Positions 1-8,986 of a DNA stretch of 64,000 bases are shown here, piece by piece. The position numbers and the translations under genes are program-made. Below the pieces are notes generated by a model that saw nothing but the letters and a program-made list of their open reading frames with translations, was not told where the DNA came from and ran no database searches. Position 1 is the first letter of the stretch. Each line of letters begins with the position of its first letter. The stretch is from Halorhabdus tiamatea SARL4B (GTDB lineage Archaea; Halobacteriota; Halobacteria; Halobacteriales; Haloarculaceae). The DNA is taken from NCBI RefSeq assembly GCF_000470655.1, contig NC_021921.1, positions 682,001-746,000 of the forward strand, read 5' to 3'.

Positions 1-2030
1 CGGTAGAGCCAGAGGTTGGCTTCCCCGTCGGGCAACGTGTAGGGCACGTAGTCGCGTTCGAGAACGCGTCCATCGGCGAGTTCGAGACGCTCGCCGGTGA
101 CAGGGTCGCGCGCGTCGATCCGGTCGTCGATGCCGTCGAGAAAGCCCCGGGGATCGGCAAAGCGGTCCATGAGCGCCTCGGCGGCGCGCGTACAGTCCTG
201 GCCGATCAGCTCCTCGGCATCGGCAGGCACGTCGAGAAGCGACGTCAGCCGGTCGTTGACCATCAGGACGTCGCGGTCGGCGTCCTCGACGAGGACACCC
301 ATCGGCAGGTTCTCGACGATCGTCCGCAAGACAGTGTTGGTCGTCTCGAGTTCGCGCTGGCGGTGCTCGCGCTCGGTGACGTCGGTGTTGATCGCGACGA
401 AGCGCTCGATCTCGCCTGCGTCGTCGGTGACGGGCGTGATCGTCTGTTCGACGACGTACCGCTCGCCGTCGGCGTCCTCGTTGACGAGTTCGCCCTCCCA
501 CGTCTCGCCGTCGAGGATCGTCTCCCAGAGGGCGTCATAGAACGCCTCGTCGTGCTCGCCCGAGCTGAGAAGTGACGCATTCTCGCCGATCGCGTCCTCG
601 GCGACGTAACCGGTCTGGGCCTCGAAGGCCGGGTTGACGTACTCGATGGACCCCTCGGGATCCGTCCAGTAGACCGCGTGACCAGTGTGCTCGACTGCCT
701 GGCGGAACGCCCGGAGTTCCCGTTCGCGTTCGCTCCAGTCGGAGACGTCCGTATACCACACGTAGTTGCCGTCGGGAGCGTCGTCAAGTCCGAACGGGAT
801 GACGTGCATGAGGAACTCCCGAGTGCCCTCACGTGTGCACCGCTCGACGCGTTTCGTGATAGCCTCTCCGTCGGCGGATCGTTGGCGGAACTCGACGTGT
901 TCGTCGTGGTGTTCCTCGGGAACGAGCACGTCAGAGACCTCCTCGCCGACGAGGGTCTCGCGATCGAACCCGAAGACGTCCTCGAAGGCGTCGTTGATGT
1001 CGGTGACGTACTGCTCGTTGCCCGCGCCGAGCGGGCGGGACGCGGCTACCGGTGTCGGCGCGTTCGCAAACAGCGCCTCCCGACGGTCACGCTCTTCGCG
1101 GCGCTGTTCGTCGATGGCGAAGGAGTCCAACGCGTGGGCGATGTCGTCCCCGAGTTCCCCTAGCAGGTCACGCTCGTCCGCGTCGAAGGGCTGTGGTTCG
1201 TCGGCATACAGCGTGAGGACGCCGTACAGCGTCTCATCGTGGGCGAGCGGGACGGCCGCAATCGACTCGAACCCGTAGGCGGTCGCGACGTCCGCCCACC
1301 GATCGAGTTCGGGATCGGCCGCGATGTTCTCCGTGACGGCGACGCGGCGCTCGCGGGCCGCCGTCCCCGCCGGCCCCTGTCCTGTCGGGCTGTCGTCGGC
1401 CGTGATCGTGATCTCCTCGAGGTAGCCATCGGCCTCGCCAGCCCTCACCCGCGGCTCGAGTCGACCCGTCTCGGCGTCGACGTCCCCGATCCACGCGAAC
1501 GTGTACCGATCGGTGTCGACGATCCGCTCGCAGACGCGGGATTCGACCGCCTCGCGGGACTCCGCTCGCACGAGAATCTGATTGAGGTCACTCATGAGCG
1601 ACCGGATGCGATCGAATTTCGCCGCCCGCTGCTGAGAGCGATACTGGGAAACCGCGTTGTATATCCGATTTGCGAGCAGGTCGTACTGTTCGGTCCCGCC
1701 ACCTTTCTGAAGGTAATCTGTGGCCCCGGCGGTGATAGCCTCGCTCGCGACCTCCTCGCTGCCCTTGCCAGTATAGAGGATGAACGGGAGATCAGGGGAC
1801 TCCACTCTGACAGCCTCGAGGAACTCGATGCCGTCCATCCCCGGCATCGCGTAATCCGAGACCAGACAGTCGAAGTGCCCCTCCGCGAGCAAATCGAGTC
1901 CCTCGCTCGCGCTCGTGGCCGTCTCGACAGTGATCTGGCCGTCGCGTTCGAGCATTTCAGCCGTCAACGCCGCCAAATCTGGCTCGTCGTCGACGTGAAG
2001 GACGGTGATCGCCGTCGAGTCTCCCGTCAT
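1..2030 (-). CDS. REC-GAF-PAS multidomain signalling protein (C-terminus outside window)
   Basis: The reading frame is open from the ATG at 2030 to the window edge, about 676 residues, so the C-terminus is missing. Residues 1-120 form a response-regulator receiver domain: acidic pocket D14/D15, phospho-acceptor D59 in 'VSDYAMPGMDG', T87 and K109. A GAF-like domain follows (about 150-310; 'ADDSPTGQGPAGTAA' region), then three PAS domains (about 325-445, 450-570, 575 onwards). Haloarchaeal proteins of this layout usually end in a HisKA/HATPase kinase or a bacterio-opsin-activator HTH module, which would lie to the left of the window. It probably integrates a phospho-signal with redox, light or small-molecule input; the ligand cannot be told. 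It is transcribed away from the transaldolase operon and has no visible partner gene. Confidence 0.85.
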   Translation of the reverse strand, partial: MTGDSTAITVLHVDDEPDLAALTAEMLERDGQITVETATSASEGLDLLAEGHFDCLVSDYAMPGMDGIEFLEAVRVESPDLPFILYTGKGSEEVASEAITAGATDYLQKGGGTEQYDLLANRIYNAVSQYRSQQRAAKFDRIRSLMSDLNQILVRAESREAVESRVCERIVDTDRYTFAWIGDVDAETGRLEPRVRAGEADGYLEEITITADDSPTGQGPAGTAARERRVAVTENIAADPELDRWADVATAYGFESIAAVPLAHDETLYGVLTLYADEPQPFDADERDLLGELGDDIAHALDSFAIDEQRREERDRREALFANAPTPVAASRPLGAGNEQYVTDINDAFEDVFGFDRETLVGEEVSDVLVPEEHHDEHVEFRQRSADGEAITKRVERCTREGTREFLMHVIPFGLDDAPDGNYVWYTDVSDWSERERELRAFRQAVEHTGHAVYWTDPEGSIEYVNPAFEAQTGYVAEDAIGENASLLSSGEHDEAFYDALWETILDGETWEGELVNEDADGERYVVEQTITPVTDDAGEIERFVAINTDVTEREHRQRELETTNTVLRTIVENLPMGVLVEDADRDVLMVNDRLTSLLDVPADAEELIGQDCTRAAEALMDRFADPRGFLDGIDDRIDARDPVTGERLELADGRVLERDYVPYTLPDGEANLWLY

Positions 2031-2148
2031 TGAAGTCACCACACACTAAAATGGGCTCCCTCAAAAGACTGTGGTGATAGTTCGCAAGTGACGAGGTGGG
2101 CGGCGTTCGAGAAGCGAAGACGGCACAGACGGCGGATCGCAGGTTCCG

Positions 2149-2805
2149 TTACTTCAGCGCGGGACTCTCGCGGTCGCCCCAGTCGTCGAGGAAGGACTCG
2201 AGCCCGCTGTCGGTGCGGGGGTGATCGAGCATCTTCTCGGCAGTCGAGGGCGGCAGCGTCGCGATGTCCGCGCCCGCCTTGGCGACTTCCTGGACGTGGT
2301 AGGGATGGCGGATCGACGCCGCGAGGATGTCCGTCTCGAAGTCGTAGTTGTCGTAGACCTCGCGGATGTCCTCGATGAGGCCGACGCCGTCGTGGCCGTT
2401 GTCGTCGAGCCGACCGATGAACGGCGAGACCATCGTCGCGCCGTTCTTGGCGGCGACGAGGGCCTGGTTGACCGAGAACACCAGCGTGATGTTGGTCTGG
2501 ACGCCCTCCGCGGTGAGCGTCTGGAGGGCTCGCATCCCGTCGCGGGTCATCGGGAGTTTGACGGCGATGTTGTCGCCCCAGGTATCGTACTCGCGGGCCT
2601 CCTCGAGCATCTCCTCGTAGTCGGTCGCGATGACCTCGACGCTGATCGGGCCGTCGACGAACTCCGTCAGTTCGTCGATGATGTCGCGATACTCCCGGTC
2701 GGTCGAGGAGACCAGCGACGGGTTCGTCGTGACCCCGTCGACCAGTCCAAGTTCGTCGGCCTTCCGTACCTCGTCGACGAAGGCTGAATCGATGTATGTA
2801 CGCAT
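2149..2805 (-). CDS. tal: Transaldolase, small TalC/FSA-type
   Basis: A 218-residue protein of the short transaldolase/fructose-6-phosphate aldolase family (family length about 215-220), a class I aldolase of the non-oxidative pentose phosphate pathway. The Schiff-base lysine is K83 in 'NIAVKLPMT'; 'VTTNPSL' (25-31) and 'LAASIRHP' are also family hallmarks. The ATG at 2805 is preferred to an in-frame TTG two codons upstream because the family begins 'M+.YIDSA'. It lies directly downstream of the two transketolase subunit genes on the same strand (gap about 20 bp), so the three form a pentose-phosphate operon that would process xylose or arabinose carbon. Whether it acts as a transaldolase or an aldolase cannot be decided from sequence alone. 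Confidence 0.93.
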   Translation of the reverse strand: MRTYIDSAFVDEVRKADELGLVDGVTTNPSLVSSTDREYRDIIDELTEFVDGPISVEVIATDYEEMLEEAREYDTWGDNIAVKLPMTRDGMRALQTLTAEGVQTNITLVFSVNQALVAAKNGATMVSPFIGRLDDNGHDGVGLIEDIREVYDNYDFETDILAASIRHPYHVQEVAKAGADIATLPPSTAEKMLDHPRTDSGLESFLDDWGDRESPALK

Positions 2806-2825
2806 AGTCAATTGTGTTAGTGGAG

Positions 2826-3758
2826 TTAGGCAATTAGCCCTTTCGCTGCCTCGGCGATCTCCTCGCCGGTGAAGCCGTAGTACTCGTAGAGGTCCAGCCC
2901 GTTGCCGGAGGTGCCGAACTCGTCCTCGACACCGATCCGCTTCATCGGCGTCGGGTGCTGTTCGGACAGTACCTCGGCGACGGCGCTGCCCAGGCCACCG
3001 TAGATGTTGTGGTCCTCGGCGGTGAGTATCGCACCGGTCTTTTCGGCGGATTCGACGACCAGCTCCTCGTCGAGGGGCTTGATCGTCGACATGTTGATCA
3101 CGCGGGCGTCGATCCCATCGTCGGCGAGGACCTCGGCGGCCTCCTGGACGACGTGGACCATCGCGCCGTGAGCGATCAGCGTGACGTCCTCGCCCTCGCG
3201 AAGGATCTCGCCTTTGCCGATCTCGGGTTCGTACTCGTCTTCGTCGTGGATGACGGGGACGGACTCACGGATGAGTCGAAGGTAGGCGGGATCGTCGTCG
3301 TCCGCCAGGGCCGTGACGAGTGCGTTGGCCTCGACGGCGTCGGCCGGCGAGATGACGCGCAGGTTCGGCAGGCCCCGATAGGCGGAGATGTCCTCGATGG
3401 TCTGGGCGCTCGGGCCGTCCTCGCCCGTGATGACGCCGGCGTGGCTGCCGACGACGGTCACGTTGCGCTTCGGGCGGGCGATCTGCTGGCGCACCTGTTC
3501 GAAGCCGCGCTCGGAGAAGATGGCGAAGGTGTTCGCAAAGACCGGGCGGCCAGTCTCGGCGATACCGGCCGCCGTGGCGAAGAGGTCCTGCTCTGAGATA
3601 CCCGTGTTAATCCAGCGTTCGGGGTACTCGTCGCGGAACCAGCCACCCCGGGTAGATTTGGCCAGGTCGGCGTCCATGACGATGAAGTCCTCGCGCTCCT
3701 CAGCCTCGCGCAGCAGGCCGTTCCCGAAGCCGTTCCGGGTCGAAATCTTCTCGCTCAT
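2826..3758 (-). CDS. tktB: Transketolase, C-terminal subunit
   Basis: This 310-residue protein corresponds to the pyrimidine-binding and C-terminal domains of transketolase, which many archaea encode as a separate polypeptide. The cofactor-activating glutamate lies in 'NTGISEQDLFATAAG' (about residues 52-66), and the transketolase C-terminal fold begins near 'VTLIAHGAMVH' (about 190). It would join the N-terminal subunit encoded immediately upstream (the stop and start overlap at 3755-3758) to form the active thiamine-diphosphate enzyme. It transfers two-carbon ketol units between pentose and hexose phosphates. Clustering with transaldolase fits a pentose-catabolic role. Confidence 0.95.
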   Translation of the reverse strand: MSEKISTRNGFGNGLLREAEEREDFIVMDADLAKSTRGGWFRDEYPERWINTGISEQDLFATAAGIAETGRPVFANTFAIFSERGFEQVRQQIARPKRNVTVVGSHAGVITGEDGPSAQTIEDISAYRGLPNLRVISPADAVEANALVTALADDDDPAYLRLIRESVPVIHDEDEYEPEIGKGEILREGEDVTLIAHGAMVHVVQEAAEVLADDGIDARVINMSTIKPLDEELVVESAEKTGAILTAEDHNIYGGLGSAVAEVLSEQHPTPMKRIGVEDEFGTSGNGLDLYEYYGFTGEEIAEAAKGLIA

Positions 3759-4654
3759 TTGGTGGTCACCTCCACGGTCGCGGGGTCGAAGCCAAGTTCT
3801 TCCAAGGCCGTCTCGAACTCGTCGTCAGTCAACGCGCCGGCGTGGTAGCCGTTGGGCTGGGCCTCCATGAAGTCGATCGGGTGGCCCTTGACGGTATTTG
3901 CGATCAGGAGGCGTGGGCCGTCGGTCTCGTTGATCTCCTCGAAGGCCGCGGCGATCGACTCGAAGTCGTGGCCGTCGACCTCCCAGACGTCCCAGCCGAA
4001 GGCCTCGAACTTCTCGTCGAGCGGGTCGATTTCCATCGTCTCGGCGACGGGGAGATCGTTCTGTTTCTTGTTGCGGTCGACGATGGCGACGACGTCGAGT
4101 CCTTTCTCGCCCGCGGACATCGCCGCTTCCCAGATGTTGCCTTCCTGGGTCTCGCCGTCGCCCAGAATGGCGTAGACGTCGTAATCACGGTCGTCGAAGT
4201 CGGCACCCATCGACTGGCCGTTGGCGTAGGACAGCCCCTGGCCGAGCGATCCCGACGGGAATTCCACGCCCGGGACCTTCGGCGAGGAGTGGCCGGGCAG
4301 GGCCCCACCCAGCCGGCGGAACTCCTCGTTGGGGTCGACGTCGACGAAGTCGTAGCGATCCAGGAGCGCGTACAGAACCGGACACGCGTGACCTTTGCTG
4401 TAGACGAGACGGTCACGGTCCGGATCGTCCGGGTTCTCGGGATCGACGTTCAGTTCCTCGTTGTACAGCCAGAGCAGATACTCGACGGCCGAAAGCGAAC
4501 CGCCTGGATGCCCTGACTGGGCCGCATAGACCATCTCGACGATGTCCCTGCGGACCTCCGTTGCTGTCTGGCGATACTGTTCGATGCGCTCGTCCAGATC
4601 GCCGTCTGACGTACTGATTCCAGGCAAACTTTTCACCCGCTGAGAGTTTCCCAT
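3755..4654 (-). CDS. tktA: Transketolase, N-terminal (TPP-binding) subunit
   Basis: This is the thiamine-diphosphate-binding half of transketolase, about 299 residues from the ATG at 4654. 'QSGHPGGSLSAVEYL' contains the family catalytic histidine (about residue 49), and 'GDGETQEGNIWEA' is the TPP/metal motif. In-frame codons continue upstream to 4792 (further ATG at 4684), but that extension is rich in basic and uncharged residues, unlike haloarchaeal proteins, and has no counterpart in the family. The start could also be the GTG a few codons inside. The gene overlaps tktB by 4 bp, so the two are probably translationally coupled. Upstream, on the same strand, is the sugar-binding-protein gene. 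Confidence 0.9.
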   Translation of the reverse strand: MGNSQRVKSLPGISTSDGDLDERIEQYRQTATEVRRDIVEMVYAAQSGHPGGSLSAVEYLLWLYNEELNVDPENPDDPDRDRLVYSKGHACPVLYALLDRYDFVDVDPNEEFRRLGGALPGHSSPKVPGVEFPSGSLGQGLSYANGQSMGADFDDRDYDVYAILGDGETQEGNIWEAAMSAGEKGLDVVAIVDRNKKQNDLPVAETMEIDPLDEKFEAFGWDVWEVDGHDFESIAAAFEEINETDGPRLLIANTVKGHPIDFMEAQPNGYHAGALTDDEFETALEELGFDPATVEVTTK

Positions 4655-4788
4655 TTCGGCAGTAAAAAGCTTCCCATTGGGCATAGAGACCGGCGAGAGA
4701 GACGGATCGTGTCCGTTTCCAAATGGCTTTTCGCAACCACGTGAACTCGTCGAATTTTCCCGGTTCGGGACGGCCGACCGTGGGGCGT

Positions 4789-5964
4789 TCAAGCGAGAAT
4801 CTCGACGAGGCGGTCGGCGGTACTCGCGGGGTCAGGATCGGAAACGAACTCCGCCATGGTCGACTTGACCTCGATGAACTGTTCGGGATGGACCGCAAGC
4901 CCGTGGGCGATCGACGGGGGCTGTGAGGTGGCAGCATCGAAGTCGGCTCGCTGATCCTGGAGGAACGGGGTGAACTCCGAGGGATCGGTATCAGTTCGGG
5001 GCGGCATCGACCCCTTGTGACGGTTGAAGGCCGTTTGAGCCTCCCGAGAGCCGGCGTAGGCCAGGAACTCGTCGATAGCAGTCGTATCCGCCTCGGAACT
5101 CGAGGGAATGAGTGCGTCCATATTGAGCGGGTAGTCGCCGTCGGTCCCCGGAAACGGGATGGCGTCCCAGGTCTCGCCGTAGGCGTCCTGGTCGTAGGCG
5201 CTGGCCGCCCAGTCGCCCATCAGGAACAGCGCGCCCTCGTCGTCGACGAAGTGTGCGTTGGCGTCGGGCAGCGACGAGAACAGCGCGTCGTCGTTGGCGT
5301 ACTCGAGATACTGAGTCAGGACGTCGAGGGTCGTCTCGATCGCGTCACGATGGCGGCCCGGATTCCCGTCGACGACCTCGCGGTACGTCCGCGCGTCGGT
5401 CTCCCCGAGAAGGATCGTCTCCCAGACGTGAATCGTTCCCCACGGATTGCGGAGTGCCATCAGGAACGGCGCAACGTCGAGCACATCGTCGAGCTGTTCG
5501 AGGACGTCGACAAACGCCCTGGGAGAAGCGGCGTCGATATCGACGCCAGCGCGTTCAACCATCTCGACGTTGTAGAACAGATTGTTGATCCGGTGGATGT
5601 TCAACGGGATCGCGTGATACGTGCCGTCGAAGCGAACCTGTTCTTTGGCACCCTCTGTAAAGACGTCCGTGAGACCGTTGTCCTCCCAGACATGAGTGAT
5701 GTCCCGAAGGGCACCGGTATCGATGTACGGCTGGACGTGTTGGCCGGGCCACTCGATCCAGGCGTCCGGCGCCCGTTCCTGGAGAATCCGGATCTTGACC
5801 CGGATAGAGAGATCGTCGGCCGAGGTCGTCGTCTCCTCGACAGTGTAGGACGTTCGCCGCTCGTAGCCGTCGACGAGCGCGTTCAGCGCCGCGCCGCCCC
5901 ACTCAGCCCCCACTAGTTGGTGTAAGAGTTCAAACCGCGTCTGGGCCGGTTCGGTCTGTGCCAT
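4789..5964 (-). CDS. Sugar ABC-type substrate-binding protein without signal peptide
   Basis: A 391-residue protein closely matching the family 1 extracellular sugar-binding proteins of haloarchaeal CUT1 importers: 'AIPLNIHRINNLFYNVEMVE', 'LFLMGDWAASAY', 'AIPFPGTDGDYPLNMDA', 'QPPSIAHGLAVHPEQF'. The N-terminus (ATG at 5964, MAQTEPAQTRFELLHQ) starts where the mature protein of the exported relatives would start. There is no Tat motif, hydrophobic stretch or lipobox. An in-frame upstream extension to 6039 also lacks a signal. No permease or ATPase gene is nearby. It may be an intracellular sugar sensor or chaperone rather than a transport component; that is inference. It sits divergent from the GH4 glycosidase gene and upstream of the transketolase genes. 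Confidence 0.85.
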   Translation of the reverse strand: MAQTEPAQTRFELLHQLVGAEWGGAALNALVDGYERRTSYTVEETTTSADDLSIRVKIRILQERAPDAWIEWPGQHVQPYIDTGALRDITHVWEDNGLTDVFTEGAKEQVRFDGTYHAIPLNIHRINNLFYNVEMVERAGVDIDAASPRAFVDVLEQLDDVLDVAPFLMALRNPWGTIHVWETILLGETDARTYREVVDGNPGRHRDAIETTLDVLTQYLEYANDDALFSSLPDANAHFVDDEGALFLMGDWAASAYDQDAYGETWDAIPFPGTDGDYPLNMDALIPSSSEADTTAIDEFLAYAGSREAQTAFNRHKGSMPPRTDTDPSEFTPFLQDQRADFDAATSQPPSIAHGLAVHPEQFIEVKSTMAEFVSDPDPASTADRLVEILA

Positions 5965-6112
5965 ACGCCGGACGTATATCCCCGACCCCCTTAAGGGTAT
6001 GTCCATCAACGGCCGATCCATGACGGTCGCGACGGTCAATTACGTGGTATCGCGCCACAGAGCCCGTCCGCTGTCCGTCGGTTGTGTAACCATTACGAAC
6101 AATCCTTTCCGA

Positions 6113-6122
6113 TTTTCGAAAA
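6113..6122. promoter_or_regulatory. Palindrome in the SBP/GH4 divergent intergenic region
   Basis: A perfect 10-bp palindrome (TTTTCGAAAA) lies about 50 bp upstream of the GH4 start and about 150 bp upstream of the divergent binding-protein gene. It is a plausible operator, or part of a promoter element. No regulator is identified. Confidence 0.35.
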
Positions 6123-6173
6123 CACTAAGAGAGCGGATAGTCACCAGCTATCCGGAGTCCCAGGCAACACACA

Positions 6174-7631
6174 ATGACGGAATCAGTACACGGCGTACAG
6201 GCGGAGGGTATCGACACCGACGACGTGACGATCGCCTACATCGGCGGCGGGAGCCGCGAGTGGGCACCGAAGCTGTTCCGGGACCTCGCACTCTCGGACC
6301 TCTCGGGGGAGGTGCGGCTACACGACATCGACCACGAGAGCGCCGAGCGCAACGCCGAGTTCGGCAACTGGGTCCAGAATCGCGACGAAGTCCAAGCCGA
6401 CTGGGAGTACGAGGCTGTCGCGGACCGCGACGAGGCACTTGCGGGCGCTGACGTCGTGATCCTCTCGACGCAGTACAACCCGGCCGAAACCTTCGTCCAC
6501 GACCTCGACATCCCGAAGGACCACGGCATCTACGGCGCAGTCGCCGCCACCATCGGCCCGGGCGGGATCTTCCGGGCGATGCGGACGATCCCGGTCTACC
6601 GTGAGTTCGCCGCCTCGATCCGCGAGCAGTGTCCCGACGCCTGGGTGTTCAACTTCACCAATCCGGTCCACTTCGTCACCCGCGCACTGTACGACGAGTA
6701 CCCCGACATCAACGCGGTCGGCTTCTGTCACGAGGTGCTGTGGACTCGCCATCACCTCACGAAGATCGTCGAGGAAGAACTCGGCGAGGAGGCCGAGCGG
6801 TCGGACATCTCTGTCAACGTCAAGGGCATCAATCACTTCACGTGGATCGAGGAGGCCCGGTACAAGGGCCGGGACCTCTGGCCGCTGCTCGAAGACCTGG
6901 TCGACACCGACCGCGCCAACCGCGAGTTCACGCCCGAAGATCTCGAAGACGACTCGCCGTTCACCGACAAACAGCAGGTCACCTGGGAACTGTTCCGACG
7001 CTTTGGTGTCCTTCCCGCGGCGGGCGACCGCCACATCGTCGAGTACGCGACATCCTTCCTCGTTGGCGGCAAGGAGGGACTCAACCGCTGGGGCGTCAAG
7101 CGGACCACCAGCGACTACCGCGCGAAACACTGGAACCCCGCCGAGTCGGACCAGACCACCAACGTCGAGGCCTGGATGGACGGCGACCGGGAGTTCGAAC
7201 TCTACCACTCGAACGAGATCTTCGACGACATGGTCGCGGCACTCGGCGGCGAGGACACGATGGTCGCGAACGTCAACATGCCCAACGAGGGCCAGGTCAC
7301 TGACATCGAGGACGGAGCCGTCGTCGAAACGAACGCAGTCATCCGCGAGGGCGAGATCAAGCCGACCACCGCCGGCGGGTTCCCCCGCCCGGTCCGGTCG
7401 ATGATAAACGGCCACGTCGACACGATCGAGGCGATCATCGAAGCCTCCCGCACCGGCGACGTCGATGAAGCCTTCGCCGGCTTCCTGCTCGACCAGCAGG
7501 TCCGGACGCTCCAGACCGAGGAGGCCCACGAGATGTTCGCCGAACTCGTCGCCGCCGAAGAAGAGTATCTCCAGGACTGGGATCTCGAAGGATCCAGCGT
7601 GCTGGCGGAAGCCGACGCCTACGACGGGTAA
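6174..7631 (+). CDS. GH4 family glycosidase (alpha-galactosidase/alpha-glucosidase type)
   Basis: A 485-residue member of glycoside hydrolase family 4, which uses NAD+ and a divalent metal in an oxidation-elimination mechanism. The N-terminal Rossmann motif is 'IAYIGGGSREW' (20-30); 'NFTNP' is at 160-164; the metal ligands are expected at C185-H186 ('GFCHEVLW') and N220-H221 ('GINHFTW'). The length is normal and there is no signal peptide, so it acts on imported oligosaccharides or phospho-free glycosides in the cytoplasm. GH4 covers alpha-galactosidase, alpha-glucosidase and alpha-glucuronidase activities. The uronate genes nearby make alpha-glucuronidase a real alternative. The promoter region is shared with the divergent sugar-binding protein. 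Confidence 0.9.
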   Translation: MTESVHGVQAEGIDTDDVTIAYIGGGSREWAPKLFRDLALSDLSGEVRLHDIDHESAERNAEFGNWVQNRDEVQADWEYEAVADRDEALAGADVVILSTQYNPAETFVHDLDIPKDHGIYGAVAATIGPGGIFRAMRTIPVYREFAASIREQCPDAWVFNFTNPVHFVTRALYDEYPDINAVGFCHEVLWTRHHLTKIVEEELGEEAERSDISVNVKGINHFTWIEEARYKGRDLWPLLEDLVDTDRANREFTPEDLEDDSPFTDKQQVTWELFRRFGVLPAAGDRHIVEYATSFLVGGKEGLNRWGVKRTTSDYRAKHWNPAESDQTTNVEAWMDGDREFELYHSNEIFDDMVAALGGEDTMVANVNMPNEGQVTDIEDGAVVETNAVIREGEIKPTTAGGFPRPVRSMINGHVDTIEAIIEASRTGDVDEAFAGFLLDQQVRTLQTEEAHEMFAELVAAEEEYLQDWDLEGSSVLAEADAYDG

Positions 7632-7797
7632 CGAGCGCTCGCTTCGGTTTCAAGCGACGCCCCCGATCGAAGACTGGACGGCCCCCAGCGGGTCACCACG
7701 ATTTATGCCGTCAGTCCGTGATGATTCGAAACCCCGTATGAATCTCGAGGTGAGGAATGGCAGAACGAGAGGCGAGTAGAGTATAGAACTTCACCAA

Positions 7798-7810
7798 AGT
7801 ATTATTTTAC
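7798..7810 (+). promoter_or_regulatory. Probable TATA box of the winged-helix/partner pair
   Basis: An A+T block (AGTATTATTTTAC) lies about 25 bp before the ATG at 7831. That is the spacing expected for a haloarchaeal TATA box giving a nearly leaderless mRNA. Confidence 0.5.
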
Positions 7811-7830
7811 CCCAGACAGTAGCTGGTCGC

Positions 7831-8421
7831 ATGAACGATCAAAATCAGCCGGACGAATTTGCGGACGTCAACGAGGTGGTCGAAGACGAGTGGGAGGCCG
7901 AGACGACTCCCTACGAACGCATCCGGCACGTCGTCGCCCACGCGTACTCCCCTGTCTCGGCTGATGCAGTCGCCGAAGACGCGCTAACAACCCCGAAGAC
8001 GGCGCGAAAACACCTGGATGCGCTCGCCGAGGAGGGGTTCGTCGAGACGTCGCCCGGCGAGCATGGCGGAACGTTGTATCGCCGGTCCCCGGAATCACTC
8101 GTCGTCGAACAGGCCGCGGACATCCTCGAGCACAGTAGGACTGACGAACTCGCCACGCGGGTCACTGAGATGCGCGAGCGACTCAACGAGTACCGCACCG
8201 AGTACGGCGTCGATTCCCCGGAAGAACTCGCTGTCGAGCGGACGAATCAAACGCTTACCGAGTCTGATTCCCCCCAGGAGGAGGTCGATCCGGAAACAGT
8301 CCGTGACTGGAAAACCCTCCGTCGAAACCTCGCGTTCGCGAACGCTGCCCTCTCGATCGGGACCGCCGAGCGCTTCGTCGGCGAGGACGACCACACGACT
8401 GACGAGAGCAGTCCCGCCTGA
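7831..8421 (+). CDS. Winged-helix protein, upstream member of a two-gene module (antitoxin-like?)
   Basis: A 196-residue acidic protein. Residues about 28-90 form a winged-helix DNA-binding domain ('SADAVAEDALTTPKTARKHLDALAEEGFVETSP', wing near 'GGTLYRR'); residues 95-130 are helical. It resembles the haloarchaeal DUF7342-type HTH family. The next gene starts 3 bp after its stop codon, so the two are almost certainly co-transcribed. Such pairs (HTH protein followed by a small His/Pro-rich protein) recur in haloarchaea and are suspected toxin-antitoxin or regulatory modules; I know of no experimental proof. It could instead be a local transcription regulator. Confidence 0.75.
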   Translation: MNDQNQPDEFADVNEVVEDEWEAETTPYERIRHVVAHAYSPVSADAVAEDALTTPKTARKHLDALAEEGFVETSPGEHGGTLYRRSPESLVVEQAADILEHSRTDELATRVTEMRERLNEYRTEYGVDSPEELAVERTNQTLTESDSPQEEVDPETVRDWKTLRRNLAFANAALSIGTAERFVGEDDHTTDESSPA

Positions 8422-8424
8422 GAG

Positions 8425-8907
8425 ATGGCTGACCCAACCGATCAGGCGGAACACCATCGCCTTCGCGGAGCGATTGATCGCCCGGCACTGCTCACCATCC
8501 GGGATATCGTCGAGGAGATGGAACCGCTCGCGACGGCCCGACTCGACGACTACCTCGATCCAGCAGTCCTTGAAGTCACTCTCGACGACGGACTCTGTAA
8601 GGCAGACAGTGCACGGATCGATATCCGATGGACGACACGGGGAGACTATGCATTCCACTATACGGACACGGAAGGGGTGAACCTCCGCTGGGGGAAGCAC
8701 CCCCACGGGGGCGAATACAGACGTGTCGATGGACTCGAACACCATCACCCACCGCCGGATGCGAGTTCCGATCCTGACGAGGTCCAGGACTCCTGCATCA
8801 CACAGTCTTCGGAGGCACTCGTCACCCGTGCCGTCCTCAAACTCTGGCGGGTGGCCTACCACACCGACGCATACAAACCTCTCAACGCGGGGAGCAACCC
8901 GCCATAG
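8425..8907 (+). CDS. Conserved haloarchaeal small protein, partner of the winged-helix gene
   Basis: A 160-residue protein with no recognised enzymatic motif. The core has alternating beta-type segments ('LEVTLDDGLCKADSARIDIRW', 'DYAFHYTDTEGVNLRWGKHP') and a conserved-looking 'HPHGG...HHHPPPDASS' block (about residues 92-115), typical of haloarchaeal DUF6516-like or related proteins. It starts 3 bp after the upstream winged-helix gene. If the pair is a toxin-antitoxin module, this would be the effector; the clustered histidines would be consistent with a metal-dependent nuclease, but that is speculation. Confidence 0.7.
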   Translation: MADPTDQAEHHRLRGAIDRPALLTIRDIVEEMEPLATARLDDYLDPAVLEVTLDDGLCKADSARIDIRWTTRGDYAFHYTDTEGVNLRWGKHPHGGEYRRVDGLEHHHPPPDASSDPDEVQDSCITQSSEALVTRAVLKLWRVAYHTDAYKPLNAGSNPP

Positions 8908-8986
8908 GACAGTACGCAGATATCCGTCTCGTTCTTCCCCGTTAAACCAAAACGTAGAGTCGGCTTCAAGACCCGCCGAAGGCGAT

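Noticed and set aside
1239-2033. Long plus-strand ORF over the sensor gene
   Set aside because: Antisense to the REC-GAF-PAS protein, which has clear domain motifs; high GC generates long shadow frames.
6318-7529. 403-codon minus-strand ORF over the GH4 gene
   Set aside because: GH4 has catalytic motifs and proper composition; the antisense frame has none.
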